This document shows, piece after piece, positions 52,677 to 63,624 of a stretch of DNA of 64,000 nucleotides. The stretch is from Chondrus crispus (Eukaryota; Rhodophyta; Florideophyceae; Gigartinales; Gigartinaceae), in the NCBI RefSeq assembly GCF_000350225.1, contig NW_005178989.1:115611-179610 (forward strand). The letters are read 5' to 3'. The notes beneath the pieces are model-generated. The model did no database searches and was not told the origin of the DNA. It was given only the letters and a program-made list of their open reading frames with translations. Position 1 is the stretch's first letter; every line of letters starts with the position of its first letter. The position numbers and the translations under genes are program-made.

Positions 52677-53719
52677 GTCACTGTAGTGATGACCGTGAAA
52701 ATGTCGACTCAAATTCGGAGTCGAATGGTTCAGAAGAAAATGGTGGCGACGGTTCGTCGAACCATTCAGGAAATTCCGACCGACGATCAGCAGAAGGGAA
52801 TGGAATTTCATCGAATAAGAAGAGCTACAAGAGGGGCGGAATTACTTCGTCCGCCTCACGGAGGGATGTGGACGCGGAGCCAGAAGATATCGCGACTCGA
52901 CGCGGTCCGCCATGGGAGGAGTTGGAGGAATTAAATCCGACCGACTACCTCTTCAAGAAGTTGCTTTCGTATCGGACGTACTGCTTGTGGAACCTGCAGA
53001 CGCATTTGTCTAGCGCCCGGCGGTCCGCCGTGCGAAAAATTAGAAGAGACATACCACCGAAGGTGAGGAGAGACAATACGTTCACCGGCGATGATGGCGT
53101 ATTGGTTCTGGATTTCTTGGGAAAGATGGTTCAAGAATTCGACATGCAAGAGATGAACGAAGGTCAAGCGATCCGCTTGTTGCCGGAGTTCGTCGGCGGA
53201 ATTGCCCTAAGACAGTACACTTCTGTGTCACAGACGGCCGGAATCCACCATGGGAAAATTTCCGTCTGGCCGGAGGCCGTACAGTGCTTATTGCGAAGTT
53301 TCGCGACCGATGAGGCGATCCGCCAAGCTGTGCTCGCATTGCAGGAAGTACATCAGAGGCCGTCTGAAGACGAGACGGAATTCTATATCCGTCTGACGGA
53401 CGCAAGCAATCGATGTGGAAACGTTTACTCGATGGAGGAACAAATTGCGATGTTTATTGAAGGGCTCGACTCGAGTATCAAGCCGATGGTGCCCCAATAT
53501 CGTCAGGACAATAGGGACGTGTCTTTCCTAAGGCTGGTTAATTATGCGAAGGCGCATGGCTCGGCGAGCCGCGCCCAGGGAAAGAAGTCCAAAAGGGTCA
53601 CCATGCAAGCGCCAGCGGCGCTGAGGAAGGGGAGCAAGCAGAATTCCCCGCATGCCCTGCGAAAAATCCGCGGCGCTGCCCACCTGGCCGAGTCCATTTC
53701 TGGATCAGAAAGGAAGTGA
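52677..53719 (+). pseudogene. Gag of element B, second part
   Basis: Resuming directly after element C, the frame reads GHCSDDRENVDSNSESNG (acidic, Ser-rich), then a Retrotrans_gag capsid: LVLDFLGKMVQEFDMQEMNE, PEFVGGIALRQYTSV, WPEAVQCLLRSFATDEAIRQ, DETEFYIRLTDASNRCGN and FIEGLDSSIKPMV. It ends GSERK, TGA. No zinc knuckle, protease or RT follows. About 110 bp later a purine tract and an LTR start occur (53822-53834), so the element carries gag only. Compared with gag C, the capsid is of the same general type but clearly different. Confidence 0.75.
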
Positions 53720-53821
53720 GAGACGGACGCACTCGAGAGGCGATAGGAAAAACGGAGCTCGAGACGGAGAGGAAAACACGAGCCGCCCTACAAGCCCATT
53801 TGAACGGGAACGTTTCCACTT

Positions 53822-53833
53822 GTGGGGGGGCCG
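53822..53833 (+). promoter_or_regulatory. Polypurine tract before LTR I
   Basis: GTGGGGGGGCCG directly precedes TATAGCATAACCCC, the same arrangement as in element C (GGGGGCCG then TGTAGCATAACCCC). It marks the 3' end of an internal region. Confidence 0.6.
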
Positions 53834-55276
53834 TATAGCATAACCCCCCCTGGGGGACTCACTTTAGATTCGATCACCATTGATTTAGTTACTGCAGAGC
53901 CCAACACTCTACAGTACCACTGAGCGTGTCCACGTGTGCCCCACAGCACACGTTTACACGTGTACCAGGCGCGTACGAAGCGCGCGCACACGGGTACGAC
54001 GTGTACTGTCAGCACCGATGCGAACACCGTACAGTGCAGGCCGACCTGCCTTACGGTAGACCACTACTGTTGTGACAACTCCTAGACACAATGAAAGCCA
54101 GGTCGTTTATTGGAGTCAAAAGGCTACTTGGGGCGGCGCTGCTCAAGAATCCACTCGGGCACCTCAGGAATCCACCTGACGCCATTGCCCAAAGTCCTTT
54201 CGATCCTCTTCTCTTCTGGTTCTCCTGCTTCTCTTTCGTTCGTATGTGTGTGTGTGTGTCTCCCCTCTCCTTCCTCCCAGTCTATCCCTCCTTATCTACT
54301 GACTCATCGGCTCTCGTCTTCCCCACACATTGCGCTTCGTGCTGGTGGTGTCTGTGGTATAACCCCAAACGGAAATTCGGAAATTAGATTAGGATTAGAT
54401 CAGCGCCAGTAAGGCACGAGCCTTACAGCTACGCGCGCACACACGTGTCCCCCACGTGTACGGGACGCGTACTACACGTGGACTGTCAGCCCCGACGGCT
54501 GACAGCGTTACAGTGTCGGTCGACCGGCACTACTGTAGAGTTATGATAGACTACAATGTACATTAAATATGAGCGGACCGCCGGCGGTGGAGGACGACAA
54601 GCACGGACTTGTCAAGGATCCTCCACCTTGGTCCGCCCCGCTTACTTTTAGGTACTTCCGTCCGTTTTACCTAGGATTCGCACCGCGCGCGGGTTGAGGA
54701 CGCGCGTAGCACGCCCACGAGCCGTCTCCACCTCCGCCCGTCGGTACTGGATCGTCACCCAGTACCGCTCCGGGGCGTCGAAGCGTAGAACCGCTCGCGC
54801 GTGCGCGCGTCCCCCCCGATCCCGCTCTACCACCGCTACCTGGAGCCCGTGCTCGGTACCGTGGGTGGGCCGTGCTTCTGTCTTCCCGCCGATCGGGGTC
54901 TTTCCGAACTGTCAGTACTCACCCCCCCTCGTCGTTGGGGGTGATTATACGACAGTATCTCCTTACACGCTGTTCCCTTCGGCGACCGACAAAGAGCGCA
55001 CCACCCGCCGCCCCCACCTTCGATTCCCTCAGCGTATCCATGGGCCCACTACACGCTCCCTACTATCGGTCCGCTTCCCCTCCGACTCACCGCATCTGCG
55101 CGCCCTCGATTTCCCCCATCCCCCACAGACTGCGCTCTTCTCCCACTGCCTGCCACGATCACCGCCAGTACCGATCGTCCTGTCTGCCGACCCCAGAGTT
55201 CCCTTCGTTCTAGTCTCCCGCGTCCGCGCATCCCCTGCGAACCGCAAGGCACACAGGCGCACGCTCTCGGGACGCC
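53834..55276 (+). repeat. LTR I, C/D-like, interrupted by LTR II
   Basis: It begins TATAGCATAACCCCCCC, then TAGATTCGATC, TACAGTACC and CACGTG words as in the C and D LTRs, and a pyrimidine tract with (TG)n near 54246-54262. It is interrupted at 54353-54954 and resumes as pyrimidine-rich DNA to about 55276. Its end is not resolved. It probably served as 3' LTR of element B's internal region, although B's 5' LTR is of another type. Confidence 0.5.
54353..54954 (+). repeat. LTR II, solo, C/D-like
   Basis: It begins TGTGGTATAACCCC and has the CTGTCAGCC/GGCTGACAG hairpin (near 54488-54507), the core promoter ACATTAAATATGAGCGGACC (near 54570), the terminal ACCCC/GGGGGT hairpin and the end TTATACGACA. 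The flanks GTGTC and GTATC differ by one base, consistent with an aged 5-bp duplication. Confidence 0.65.
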
Positions 55277-55759
55277 TGTGAGGCGTCATAACATGACACG
55301 TAGCCCTGAAGCCAGGTGTTCCAACACTACAGTACCTCGGTACTGTAGTGTTATTACAGAGGTTTGTATATTAAATATGAGCGGACCGACGGCGGAGGGG
55401 AGAGGACAAGCACGGGCTCGTCCAGAACCTACAACCTCGGTTCCGCCCTCTTATTCTAGACTACGCGAGCGACGTTCGCGTCGGCCTAGTACAGAGCCCC
55501 GCGGGTAGTGTTCGCGCGCGGCGAGCAGATTCCGCCTCCGCCCGTCGGTACTGGATCGTTACCCAGTACCGCGCCGGGGCGTCGAGGCGTCGATACGCTC
55601 ATACGCACGCGCGACCACCTCCGCTCCGGATATACCACGCTACACGGGGTCGCCCGGTTCCGATAGCCGGTGGTGCTTCCTTTCCCCGTCTTCCGCCGAT
55701 CCGGGATCTCCGTCGAGCTGTGAGCAAACACCCTTCTCCGTGAGGGTGTTTATGATACA
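55277..55759 (+). repeat. LTR III, C/D-like fragment
   Basis: It contains an ACACTACAGTAC/GTACTGTAGTGT hairpin (near 55323-55345), core promoter TATATTAAATATGAGCGGAC (near 55364), the AACACCC...GGGTGTT terminal hairpin (near 55728-55751) and the end TTTATGATACA at 55759. Its start is uncertain and no duplication is evident. Confidence 0.55.
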
Positions 55760-55781
55760 CTGTCCATCAAATATATTTTGA

Positions 55782-56420
55782 ATGGTGACGACAATGACAT
55801 CTGGGAAAAGGTCGAGGCACAATGAAATGATGGAGAGCGTAGTTGATACCGTCAAAAGCTCTGATAATAATGCAGGTAAAGACAATGATGTAGAACACGA
55901 AAGAGGTGACTTGATGCTCCATTTTTGCTTCACCGGGAAAATTAAGGCAATCCGTATAGTAATGCATATTAATGAGATGGAAGGTGAAATTGACATGGAG
56001 CTACAACGACGCTTGCGACGTCTTATCCGGTCTCAGCTACGTGCAAGATCCACAGGAATACGTCAAGCCAAGGTGAATAGTTTTTCCGACAGTAAATCGG
56101 GTCTTCAGACAAGAAAATGCTTGACATGCGGGATGTTAGCTCTTCCACCAAGCTATCCCTTGTGTCAAGGGCTCACTGTATTACCAGCTCAAAAAGGGCC
56201 GTTAAATGGACTAGAAGTCATGAATCTTGACTTGCACTCCTGGAAGATGACCATCCTTTCGGACAGTTCGAAAACAGCCCGATTGCGTGGGTTTCCGAAA
56301 GCTTTTCGGGCTACCTCCATGGCCAGATGCTCCCGCCAAGCCTTTCTGCCCGTGCTCCTGCAAGCTGCCCGTTTCGTTTTTGCAATTGTGGCGGAGAAGA
56401 GATGGGCTGTCGTGGACTGA
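55782..56420 (+). other. 212-codon ORF of unknown nature
   Basis: The ORF starts 23 bp after LTR III, at an ATG (MVTTMTSGKRSRHNEMMESV). The first 80 residues are acidic and charged and could be a gag N-terminus. CLTCGMLALPPSYPLC (near residue 112) is a cysteine cluster. The last 60 residues appear to be in the wrong frame; other frames show CPCSCKLPV and CNCGGEEMGC at the same place. I do not recognise it. Position just inside an LTR favours a degenerate gag of another element. Confidence 0.3.
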
Positions 56421-57806
56421 AGGGAGGATGGTTGGATCGCCCTCAAGAAAAGCGCGCGCGTTCGGGGGCGCGTTCGGAGGTTTCGGGAGACCACCCGTAA
56501 GGAACCAGGACGGGGCCGGGCGCTATGCCCACTAGGGAAGGATGACGGAAAGAGGAGGAAAAGGACACACCCCGGAGGGGCGGAGCGGTAGGAACAGACT
56601 GGCGCACGCGGGTACTGTAGGGCGCCGGGGGCGCGCTGTAGAGGTGGGTAGGAACTGAGCGAAGTAGATAGGCTCGCGTAGTATAGCGATAGGCAAATAC
56701 TAAACGCGATGCCACAACTTTCAGGTCCAAGGAATCCGGCCGTACACCCGGGGCTTCGAGCTTCCTTACTTAGGGTCGCACGTCGGCTATATACTAGTCG
56801 GCGTCGGAATGATAATTAATTAAAAATACAATGCTAAATTAAAACGGCAGAGTATGCTGCGGAAACCCTCCTGGTTAGGAGGTATGATAACCTGGGCACG
56901 TGGGGATTGACACTTGTACACATGGAAATAGGGGCACGGTTACACGTGGGGAGAATCCGCTCTGGTCCCGGACGTGCCCAAGTGGACACGTGTCCCGAAC
57001 GAGCGGACAGGTGTCCCGGAAAAGAGAGTGGCGTGCCAGTGTACTACATGGGCCAAAGGGCGTGCGTGAGGACTGAAGCCTCACGTACTCGCGACTCACT
57101 TTGCCGGGGTGAGTTGTAGTGGTGCGAAAGCGGGCGGTGGCCAAAAGACAGTGGGAGCGGCTACAGGCTGATCGCGGGGATTTGCAGGCGATGGGATAGG
57201 AGAGGGGAGCGCGGAAGTTAGGGAAGCATGAAACTGATGGAGATTTCTGAAAATCATATCCCTTGCCGGTATGCACGCAAAATCGTGTACAACGCCCTGG
57301 AAAAGGGGTCAGAAGAAGACCAGGCTGGCTTTCCGCTCGCTTTCCTTGGCTGCTTACGTCCACTGTAAGCTGTAGAACGTTCTGTAAAGTGCCCGTCTTT
57401 AGTTCAAGGGCCGGCGAGTTGACGTCAGCATCGAGTTATGGGCTTGATCGTGCACATGTTCAGGATTACAATTCGACATCTAGTCCACTTTACCCGGCAT
57501 GGCCGAAGTCAGTGAAGATGCAGCTCAAGTCGTAGCTGTGAATAAAGAGAGAGAGCACGGGCCGAGATGAGGCTCCTCAATAGTTGGCACAGACGCTCAG
57601 GGACAAAAGGATACAACTGCTGGTGGGCGAAGGGGGATTAGGCGTGGATGTAGGGATCGTGGAAGAAGAGCGAGACGAGGGCGTGGAGGTGGCAGATTAG
57701 AGAATGAGTCCGGCGAGGTTCACACTCCAAAGCCTATTGTGAAGGGCGAATCAGACTTTCAACAGGCAACCGTGTCGAACCGATCTCGCCTTTTCTGCGC
57801 CGCACT
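56421..57806. other. Unassigned; LTR-like features at 56430-56870
   Basis: 56700-56830 has GGCTATATACTAGTCGGCGTCGG followed by an AT-rich stretch, resembling 2680-2760, so a related LTR piece is possible. 56890-57020 is rich in ACACGTG-type words. No coding domain is visible in the short ORFs to 57806. Confidence 0.35.
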
Positions 57807-58880
57807 ATGGAGAAGTTGGGTCGAAATTTGGTAGCCAACAAGTTTCCAGCGACTCGTTGTGAGTTAATGGTTCTCTTTGTCGACGAAATATTGAAAAAAT
57901 ACTGTGCTTGGATTAATGAGAAGAACGCTATCAACGCTCAACAAGACAATATGAAGCTCAGCGACATTTATCTCTTTCTCTCCATTATTCATTTCTCTAA
58001 GGCTGCACGGTTCAGTCTAGACAAAACTGTAGAACTATCAGCACGAGTTGGATTAAACTTACCAGGAAAATATATCATAACGGACATCTCCAATAACATT
58101 CTCGCCTATAGTCCAATAGACAGAAGGAATGGAGGCATGACATAGACTGCAAGGAGGGATGAAACTCAAGTTCTTAGTGCGTTCGAGAGAACAGCTTACG
58201 ATCCGCACGCAAGGTTTTCTTTAATCCCAACTACCTGCTCACGACAGTACATGAAGATATATACGGTAAAAGAGCTCGAAATAGTCAAGTGAAGCGTCTC
58301 TCGTCTCGAAAGGCTGATAAGGGGGGCCACATTGCCGACTTTTTTGCAGATGCTTAGTTTCATGTTACCCTGGCAGTCAGATTTCATCGCCGATCAGAAT
58401 CACAAGAGGTAGATGTACGAAAACTAATGAGTTCTATTCTTGATGGCACTGGTCAGATGAATCTAGCCGGGTTTACTGTTACTGAAGATCGCGGGTACGA
58501 GAAACTGTATTTATTGAAAGAGCTGCACGAAATGGGCATAAGTGCAATCTTCATTGTGCCGTACCATCTCATACGTTGCCATCCTTTTTCTGCAAAGTCG
58601 TACTAAAGTCCTTACAGAGAGGACGATGAGGAGGAGAATGGTGATGCGGTTCGTTTTCTGGTTGATGAGGATGATGATGACGGATTAGCGATTCAAAGGA
58701 AAACACGTGCAGATGAAACTACAGACCAAGTTGATGAGACTGTCGATTTGAGCAGGAACAACGGGACGTCTATCAGTGTCTTTCTCAGGCCGAAGACGTT
58801 TGTAACTGGAGATAACCTCGGGGCTTCTTCATTATGTGTGTGGTCCAAATTAAAACGGATGGGTTAGTAAACTGCAGCAG
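57807..58880 (+). pseudogene. Possible PiggyBac-like (DDE_Tnp_1_7) transposase relic
   Basis: A 112-codon frame (57807-58145) has helical CELMVLFVDEILKKYCAWIN and KLSDIYLFLSIIHFSKAARF, like the region before the first aspartate of PiggyBac-type transposases. After stops, GFTVTEDRGYEKLYLLKELH followed by EMGISAIFIVPYH (58470-58570) resembles the D-R/N-x-F/Y...L..L...G motif around the second aspartate. An acidic tail follows (DEDDDDGLAIQRK). The evidence is only pattern-level; a different DDE family is possible. Confidence 0.35.
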
Positions 58881-60355
58881 TTATTGAGAATGTCTCAGCA
58901 GTAGCAGCGAGTGTAGTGCACTGTACACTATGACAGGACAGCTGTCCATACACCGCCAAATCGCGCACCCTCTCCAAACGTGTAACGCGCGTACACGTGG
59001 CACCCCGTCTATCCGACGCACCTCACGGGTGGCTACGTCTCAACCATTCCTCCCAGGTTGGGGCCACTAGGGCCCTACATGGTCTCATCGGGGCCTCCCC
59101 GGGTAGATTCTGATTATTACTATAATATAGCTTCACCACTCGGCGACGGAGATTATAAAGTCAGCCCGGCACTCAAAGTAGAGAGGCACGAACCCTTGGG
59201 TCTTTTACCTCGGTTTCTGGGTTCTGGGGAGTGGCCTCGCATTGGTATTGGTACGTCCACACCGACCGAGCTATCTACCCCCTACACTCCCAACTACCTT
59301 ACCCCCGCGCGCTGCCACCCCTTCGTGTTAGACCTATTCCGCAGCCCTGCTTCCTACAACGCCTACGTTAGCTATTGTTCTGTCTGTTCTCTTGCTCCTT
59401 TTTTCTTTTTAATTCTCTCTTCTATCGCTGACTAGCACAATCTTACCGCGTACTGGTGCCAGTCATCACTGGGTGGTTGTTACATGACGCCAAGTGTCCA
59501 CTACTGCACATACTGTACTCGAACACCCGAGTTTGTATGACAAAGGCTGCATTGCTTAATTTCCAATCCAAAAGGTAATCACCTTATCGCCCGGTAAGTT
59601 GGGCAGCCCAATTCGCGTTCGTGTACGTACTATAATCGAATCATACCGTTTAATGTATGAAATGGGCGTACCTCGCTGGCGCCACAGTGCAGGATCGTTT
59701 CTGCCCGACTCGTAATCGTACCCTTACCGACTGAAGGACGGGGACTACAGTAGTAGATATAATAAAGCAGGGAAGGGGGAGGACTCGAGGAAGGCATCAT
59801 CGGGGTAGCATCAACTCTGAGACCGACTCCTTTGTCCCTTGGTTTTTGCATAAGTATTTTCGCCTGACTACGTTTTTCCTTTCCTCTAGACGTCGAAGAC
59901 GACAACCGATACTCCATGGCAGTGGTAACGCACGACGAGTGCTCTGCATAGCGCCTGGATTCGTCCTCCGTGACGGCGTCGCCTCCGCACGACGTCGAGG
60001 AACCACGTTGAGGACGCCGATCTGCCTTCCGCTGCACCGTTGTGTCAAGCCCACCCCGCTCTACCAATCTCTACCAACCAACTACCGACCTCCCTTCTGT
60101 CTCGTTCTGTGGTTCTCTCCACACGTGTGCACGGCACTCGTCGCCGCTCACACGCCTCGTACTACAGTACGCCTTGTTGCTGTTCTCGCTACTCGCAGCC
60201 GGTCGAGCGCGGCACGTTCTCCTACAGTAGTTTCACGAATCACGCACGAAAATGGCCCTTTTTCCCTGTCGAGCTATTTGGACAGTGAGCAAAACGTTTA
60301 TACTCTCGTACAAAAGCAGGTGTTGATTAGGTAACATAGTATCGGGCGACCATGC
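58881..60355. other. Unassigned sequence
   Basis: Contains CACGTG words (58975-59000), an AT-rich patch and pyrimidine tracts, and ORFs without domains (59058-59435 and 59846-60334). These look like further LTR debris. Confidence 0.35.
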
Positions 60356-61002
60356 TGTAGCATAACCGCTGGCTACTGAATTATACAATAGATTTAGAAT
60401 TAGATCTAATGCTGTAAGGTACGGACCTTACAGCGTGCGCGCGCGCATACCTTACAGCGCACGCGCACCAACAAGTGTACCCCACGTGTAGCACACGTGT
60501 GCTGTCAGCCCCGACGGCTGACAGCGTTACAGTGCGGGCCGGCCCACACTGTCTACAGTAAGCTGACTACAGTACAGTCCGTACTGTACTGTAGACGGTT
60601 AATTAACTTGTACAATAAATACAAGGAGCGACCGCCGGCGGAGGGGACCGAGGACAGGCAACCCTCCACCGACGGTCGACCACCTAGCTTATTCTACCAC
60701 TCCCACCCGCGTTCCGGGAGCGTTAGTTACCACCGCGCGGGTAGTGGAAGCGCGCGACCGCCGGCGAGCTCGGATCCGACTCCGCCCGTCAGTACCGGAT
60801 CGTCAACCGGTACTGCTCCGGGGCGTCGAGGCGTCGATCCGCTCGCGTACGCGCGCGTCCCCGCCGACACCGCTCTACCACCCGCTACCGGCCCGTGCCA
60901 GGTGGCGTTGGTTGGTCCAAGACCCTCGGTACTGCAGATCCAGGGTCTTCCGCCGAACAAGCCGCGAACACCCCTCTTCCGTGTGGGGGTGTTTATGCGA
61001 CA
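60356..61002 (+). repeat. 5' LTR of element D
   Basis: It runs from TGTAGCATAACCGCTGG to TTTATGCGACA. It includes the hairpins CTGTAAGGT/ACCTTACAG (60411-60432), CTGTCAGCC/GGCTGACAG and CTACAGTACAGT/ACTGTACTGTAG (60570-60597), a core promoter ACAATAAATACAAGGAGCG (near 60610), and the terminal AACACCCC/GGGGTGTT hairpin. The primer site reads TAG in place of TGG (61004-61006). Confidence 0.85.
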
Positions 61003-61079
61003 CTAGTCTCCCGACCTTGAAGACATTCAAGATCACGCCGAGAAGGTTGTCCTTTACCTCCGCGTCCGTACGCGTTGAG

Positions 61080-63068
61080 ATGAGCGCTGAGTACCCGACC
61101 TCGATCCGATCCGAGCCGGCGGATGTGCGAGAGGCCGCGCTACGCGTCCAAGTGAGCGAAGGCGACGCAGATCCTCGGGACCGCGAACCGTCACCCAACT
61201 TCTCCGAAGAACGCGCTCGCGCGATGTACGATCGCATCGCCGAGTACATCGAGGATGTCCGGACATCTCTCCCTATCGACATCTCCGACAGCGTCTACGC
61301 CCGCTGTATGGAAGAGTTGCGCTACCTCCGCGAACGAAGGTTCGAGCGCGTAACTCAGTCCTTGGAGAACCTGCGCGCACTCGTCGACCAGCTACACGCC
61401 CGTTTGGTGCTGGTCGAGGACGGGCGCTTTGATTTCCCCGCCGTAGAGGTTGCGGGTGGACCCGCGAGTGCAAACGCCGGGGTTCGACGAGACCCGTAAC
61501 CCATCCCATCTGCCGAACAGAGGGGAGCGTTCGCGCACATGGCAGCGGAACTTAACTCAACGCGCCGCCGTGCCCGTGAGATGGACCAGACCTCGGCCGA
61601 GAGGCCGCCCGGAGCCTCCTCGAGTAGGCCCAGTGCCACTGTTCCTCCGGTCGCGTCCGGATCGCAAGAGTGGCCCCCGGCTGGTGCTGTCACCAGCCGG
61701 AGGGCGGAGGACATCAAGCCGACGGCGGACGCGAACTTGGCGCCCGAGACTCAAGCCCTGCCGCATGTCCCCGGAAGCATGCGGCAGTCACGACGGGTAC
61801 CGACCGAATTCGACCAGGGCCGTGGAGGAGTCGCCCGCAGATCAGGGGAACCGATTCTCCCCTTCGATCCTCGCTGGGGCGGCTACCAGCCGGCGGATCT
61901 TACCGTGCATCCCGGCCCCGTCGACGTCCGAACATTGCCCGTCACTCCGTTCGGAACGTTGGGTCCCGCCGAACCTGGGGTCGAGCCCGTTCACATCATG
62001 ATACAGGAGTTCAGCGCCGTCGCGAACTACCGAATGTATTGGTTGGACAACAGCTCGAGGCTCGTTACCTCGGGTGACGCGGGACGGATCGCCAAGTACG
62101 TCCAACGCTGCCGTGGGCTCCGCCCCACGATGAAGAGCTTCGACGGTACTGATGCGAGTCAGTTGCTCCCGTTCCTGAAGGATATCCGGATAACCTTCAA
62201 TGCCCAGCACCTGAACGAAGGTGTGGCAGTCCGTGTCTTCGCTCACTTCCTCGAGCGAGACGCGGAGCGGTTATATACGAGTTACAACAAGCGCGGCCTC
62301 CGCGCCGGCCAGCTCCACGACGACACGAGCTGGCTTGGTCTCGTCAACCAATTTCTCAAACGCTACCTAACCGACGACGTGTTAGGGGAAGCGTTTGATG
62401 CTGTCGTGTCGGCGCGACAGCTTCCTCACGAAACCGAGAACATGTTCGCGGACCGGCAGGAATCCGTCACGTTCCGATGCACGGCCGTGTTCTCAGAACA
62501 AGCCCTCGCGCACTACTTCGTGCGCGGGTTGTCCACTGCGACCCGGGCCGCAGTGGCAGAGACGATGCAAAGGTTGCCTGAACTCTCAACGATTCGCCGT
62601 ATCGCCACGGCTGAGGGAACAACCTACGGCGCCCGCCGCGGATTGCCGCTGCTGGATCCGAAGCCAGCAGCGAAGGGAGTCCGAACTCCGAGGTCGCACG
62701 GAACAAGTTCGCCGGCGACCACCCTCCACATTGGAGAAGATGAGTGGCAGGCCGACCCTGTCCTCATTACGCAAGGCTTCGACCGCGCAGGAGGCCGACC
62801 TCCAACGACAGCTTCCACGGGATCGACCGGAAGCTACGCGACTGCGTTCGCGCGCACGCCAGAAGCCACGGGTGGTCCGAACCACAACAGGGCAGAGCTG
62901 GATATCTCCCGTCAAGAAGGGGATCGCGTGCCGCCTTACGTGCCTCGACTCACCGACGAGGAGGCACTTCACGCAGCGACATTCGCGTCGACGGATGGCA
63001 GCGCGTACGTTGCTGGCTGTGCCGGACGTACGGCCACGCCATGTACGCGTCCCGTTCCTGTCGCCTGA
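61080..63068 (+). pseudogene. Gag of element D, first frame
   Basis: ATG 61080 (MSAEYPTSIRSEP) aligns with the start of gag C. The coiled coil (ENLRALVDQLHARLVLVE) is followed by TAA at 61497-61499 where gag C has CAA, a simple C-to-T nonsense change. The same frame resumes and runs through the capsid (FDGTDASQLLPFLKDIRITF, SWLGLVNQFLKRYL, LAHYFVRGLSTATRAAV). At GSAYV (near 63010) one base is missing relative to C, so the zinc knuckle CWLCRTYGHAMYA is in another frame, and a second base is missing just after it. Confidence 0.8.
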
Positions 63069-63624
63069 ATAACGTCAGTTCACGGCGTACAGCAACTACC
63101 GCTATCAGATGGAGACGTGTCCCGGGATGCGCAATTTCATCTAACAGTCTACGCGGGAAGACCGAGGCCCGCGGCGAGGTGACCCGAGCCGATCGGGTGG
63201 GGGCGTCCGTTTCGCCCCTCGCGAAGGCGGGTATCGACACCCGGGAACCGATCAAAGGGATCGGCGGGACCCTCGTCGGATGGATACGCGGTATCCCCGT
63301 CGAGATGGAAGAGGCGACCGGGGCCATCCCCAGTTGCCCCAAGGGGTACAGACCGCCATCATGTACCTCCAAGATTGGGTTGGGGATCCGAACCCCCAGC
63401 CCACGGAAGGAGGCGGAGGAGGACCGGTTCTCGCCGCCCCTCAAATATTGCAACGGCCGGACGTTGCAATTCAAGGTGGCGAAGCATCCAATTACTTCGT
63501 AGAGGATGCCCAGCCGGGGTGGGGGAACGACGCGCACCACCACGGCCAGGGACCCGTCAACGCGCTAGCTAACGATAGCAAGGCGGGTAGTTCAGACAGC
63601 TCGGGTAGTTCGAAAACCCCGTAA
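63069..63624 (+). pseudogene. Gag of element D, C-terminal part
   Basis: In a third frame, TAYSNYRYQMET-like sequence (63088 on) and then 63280-63624, with QTAIMYLQDWV, PQILQRPDVA and DSKAGSSDSSGSSKTP, correspond to the C-terminal 190 codons of gag C. Both copies end at TAA followed by AGACGG, so this is the conserved gag terminus. Confidence 0.75.

Noticed and set aside
54246..54262. (TG)n run as a functional microsatellite
   Set aside because: Only about seven units in a decayed LTR; unremarkable.
54694..55281. 195-codon plus-strand ORF
   Set aside because: It spans the boundary between LTR II and the flanking pyrimidine-rich LTR I sequence, so it cannot be an ancestral gene.
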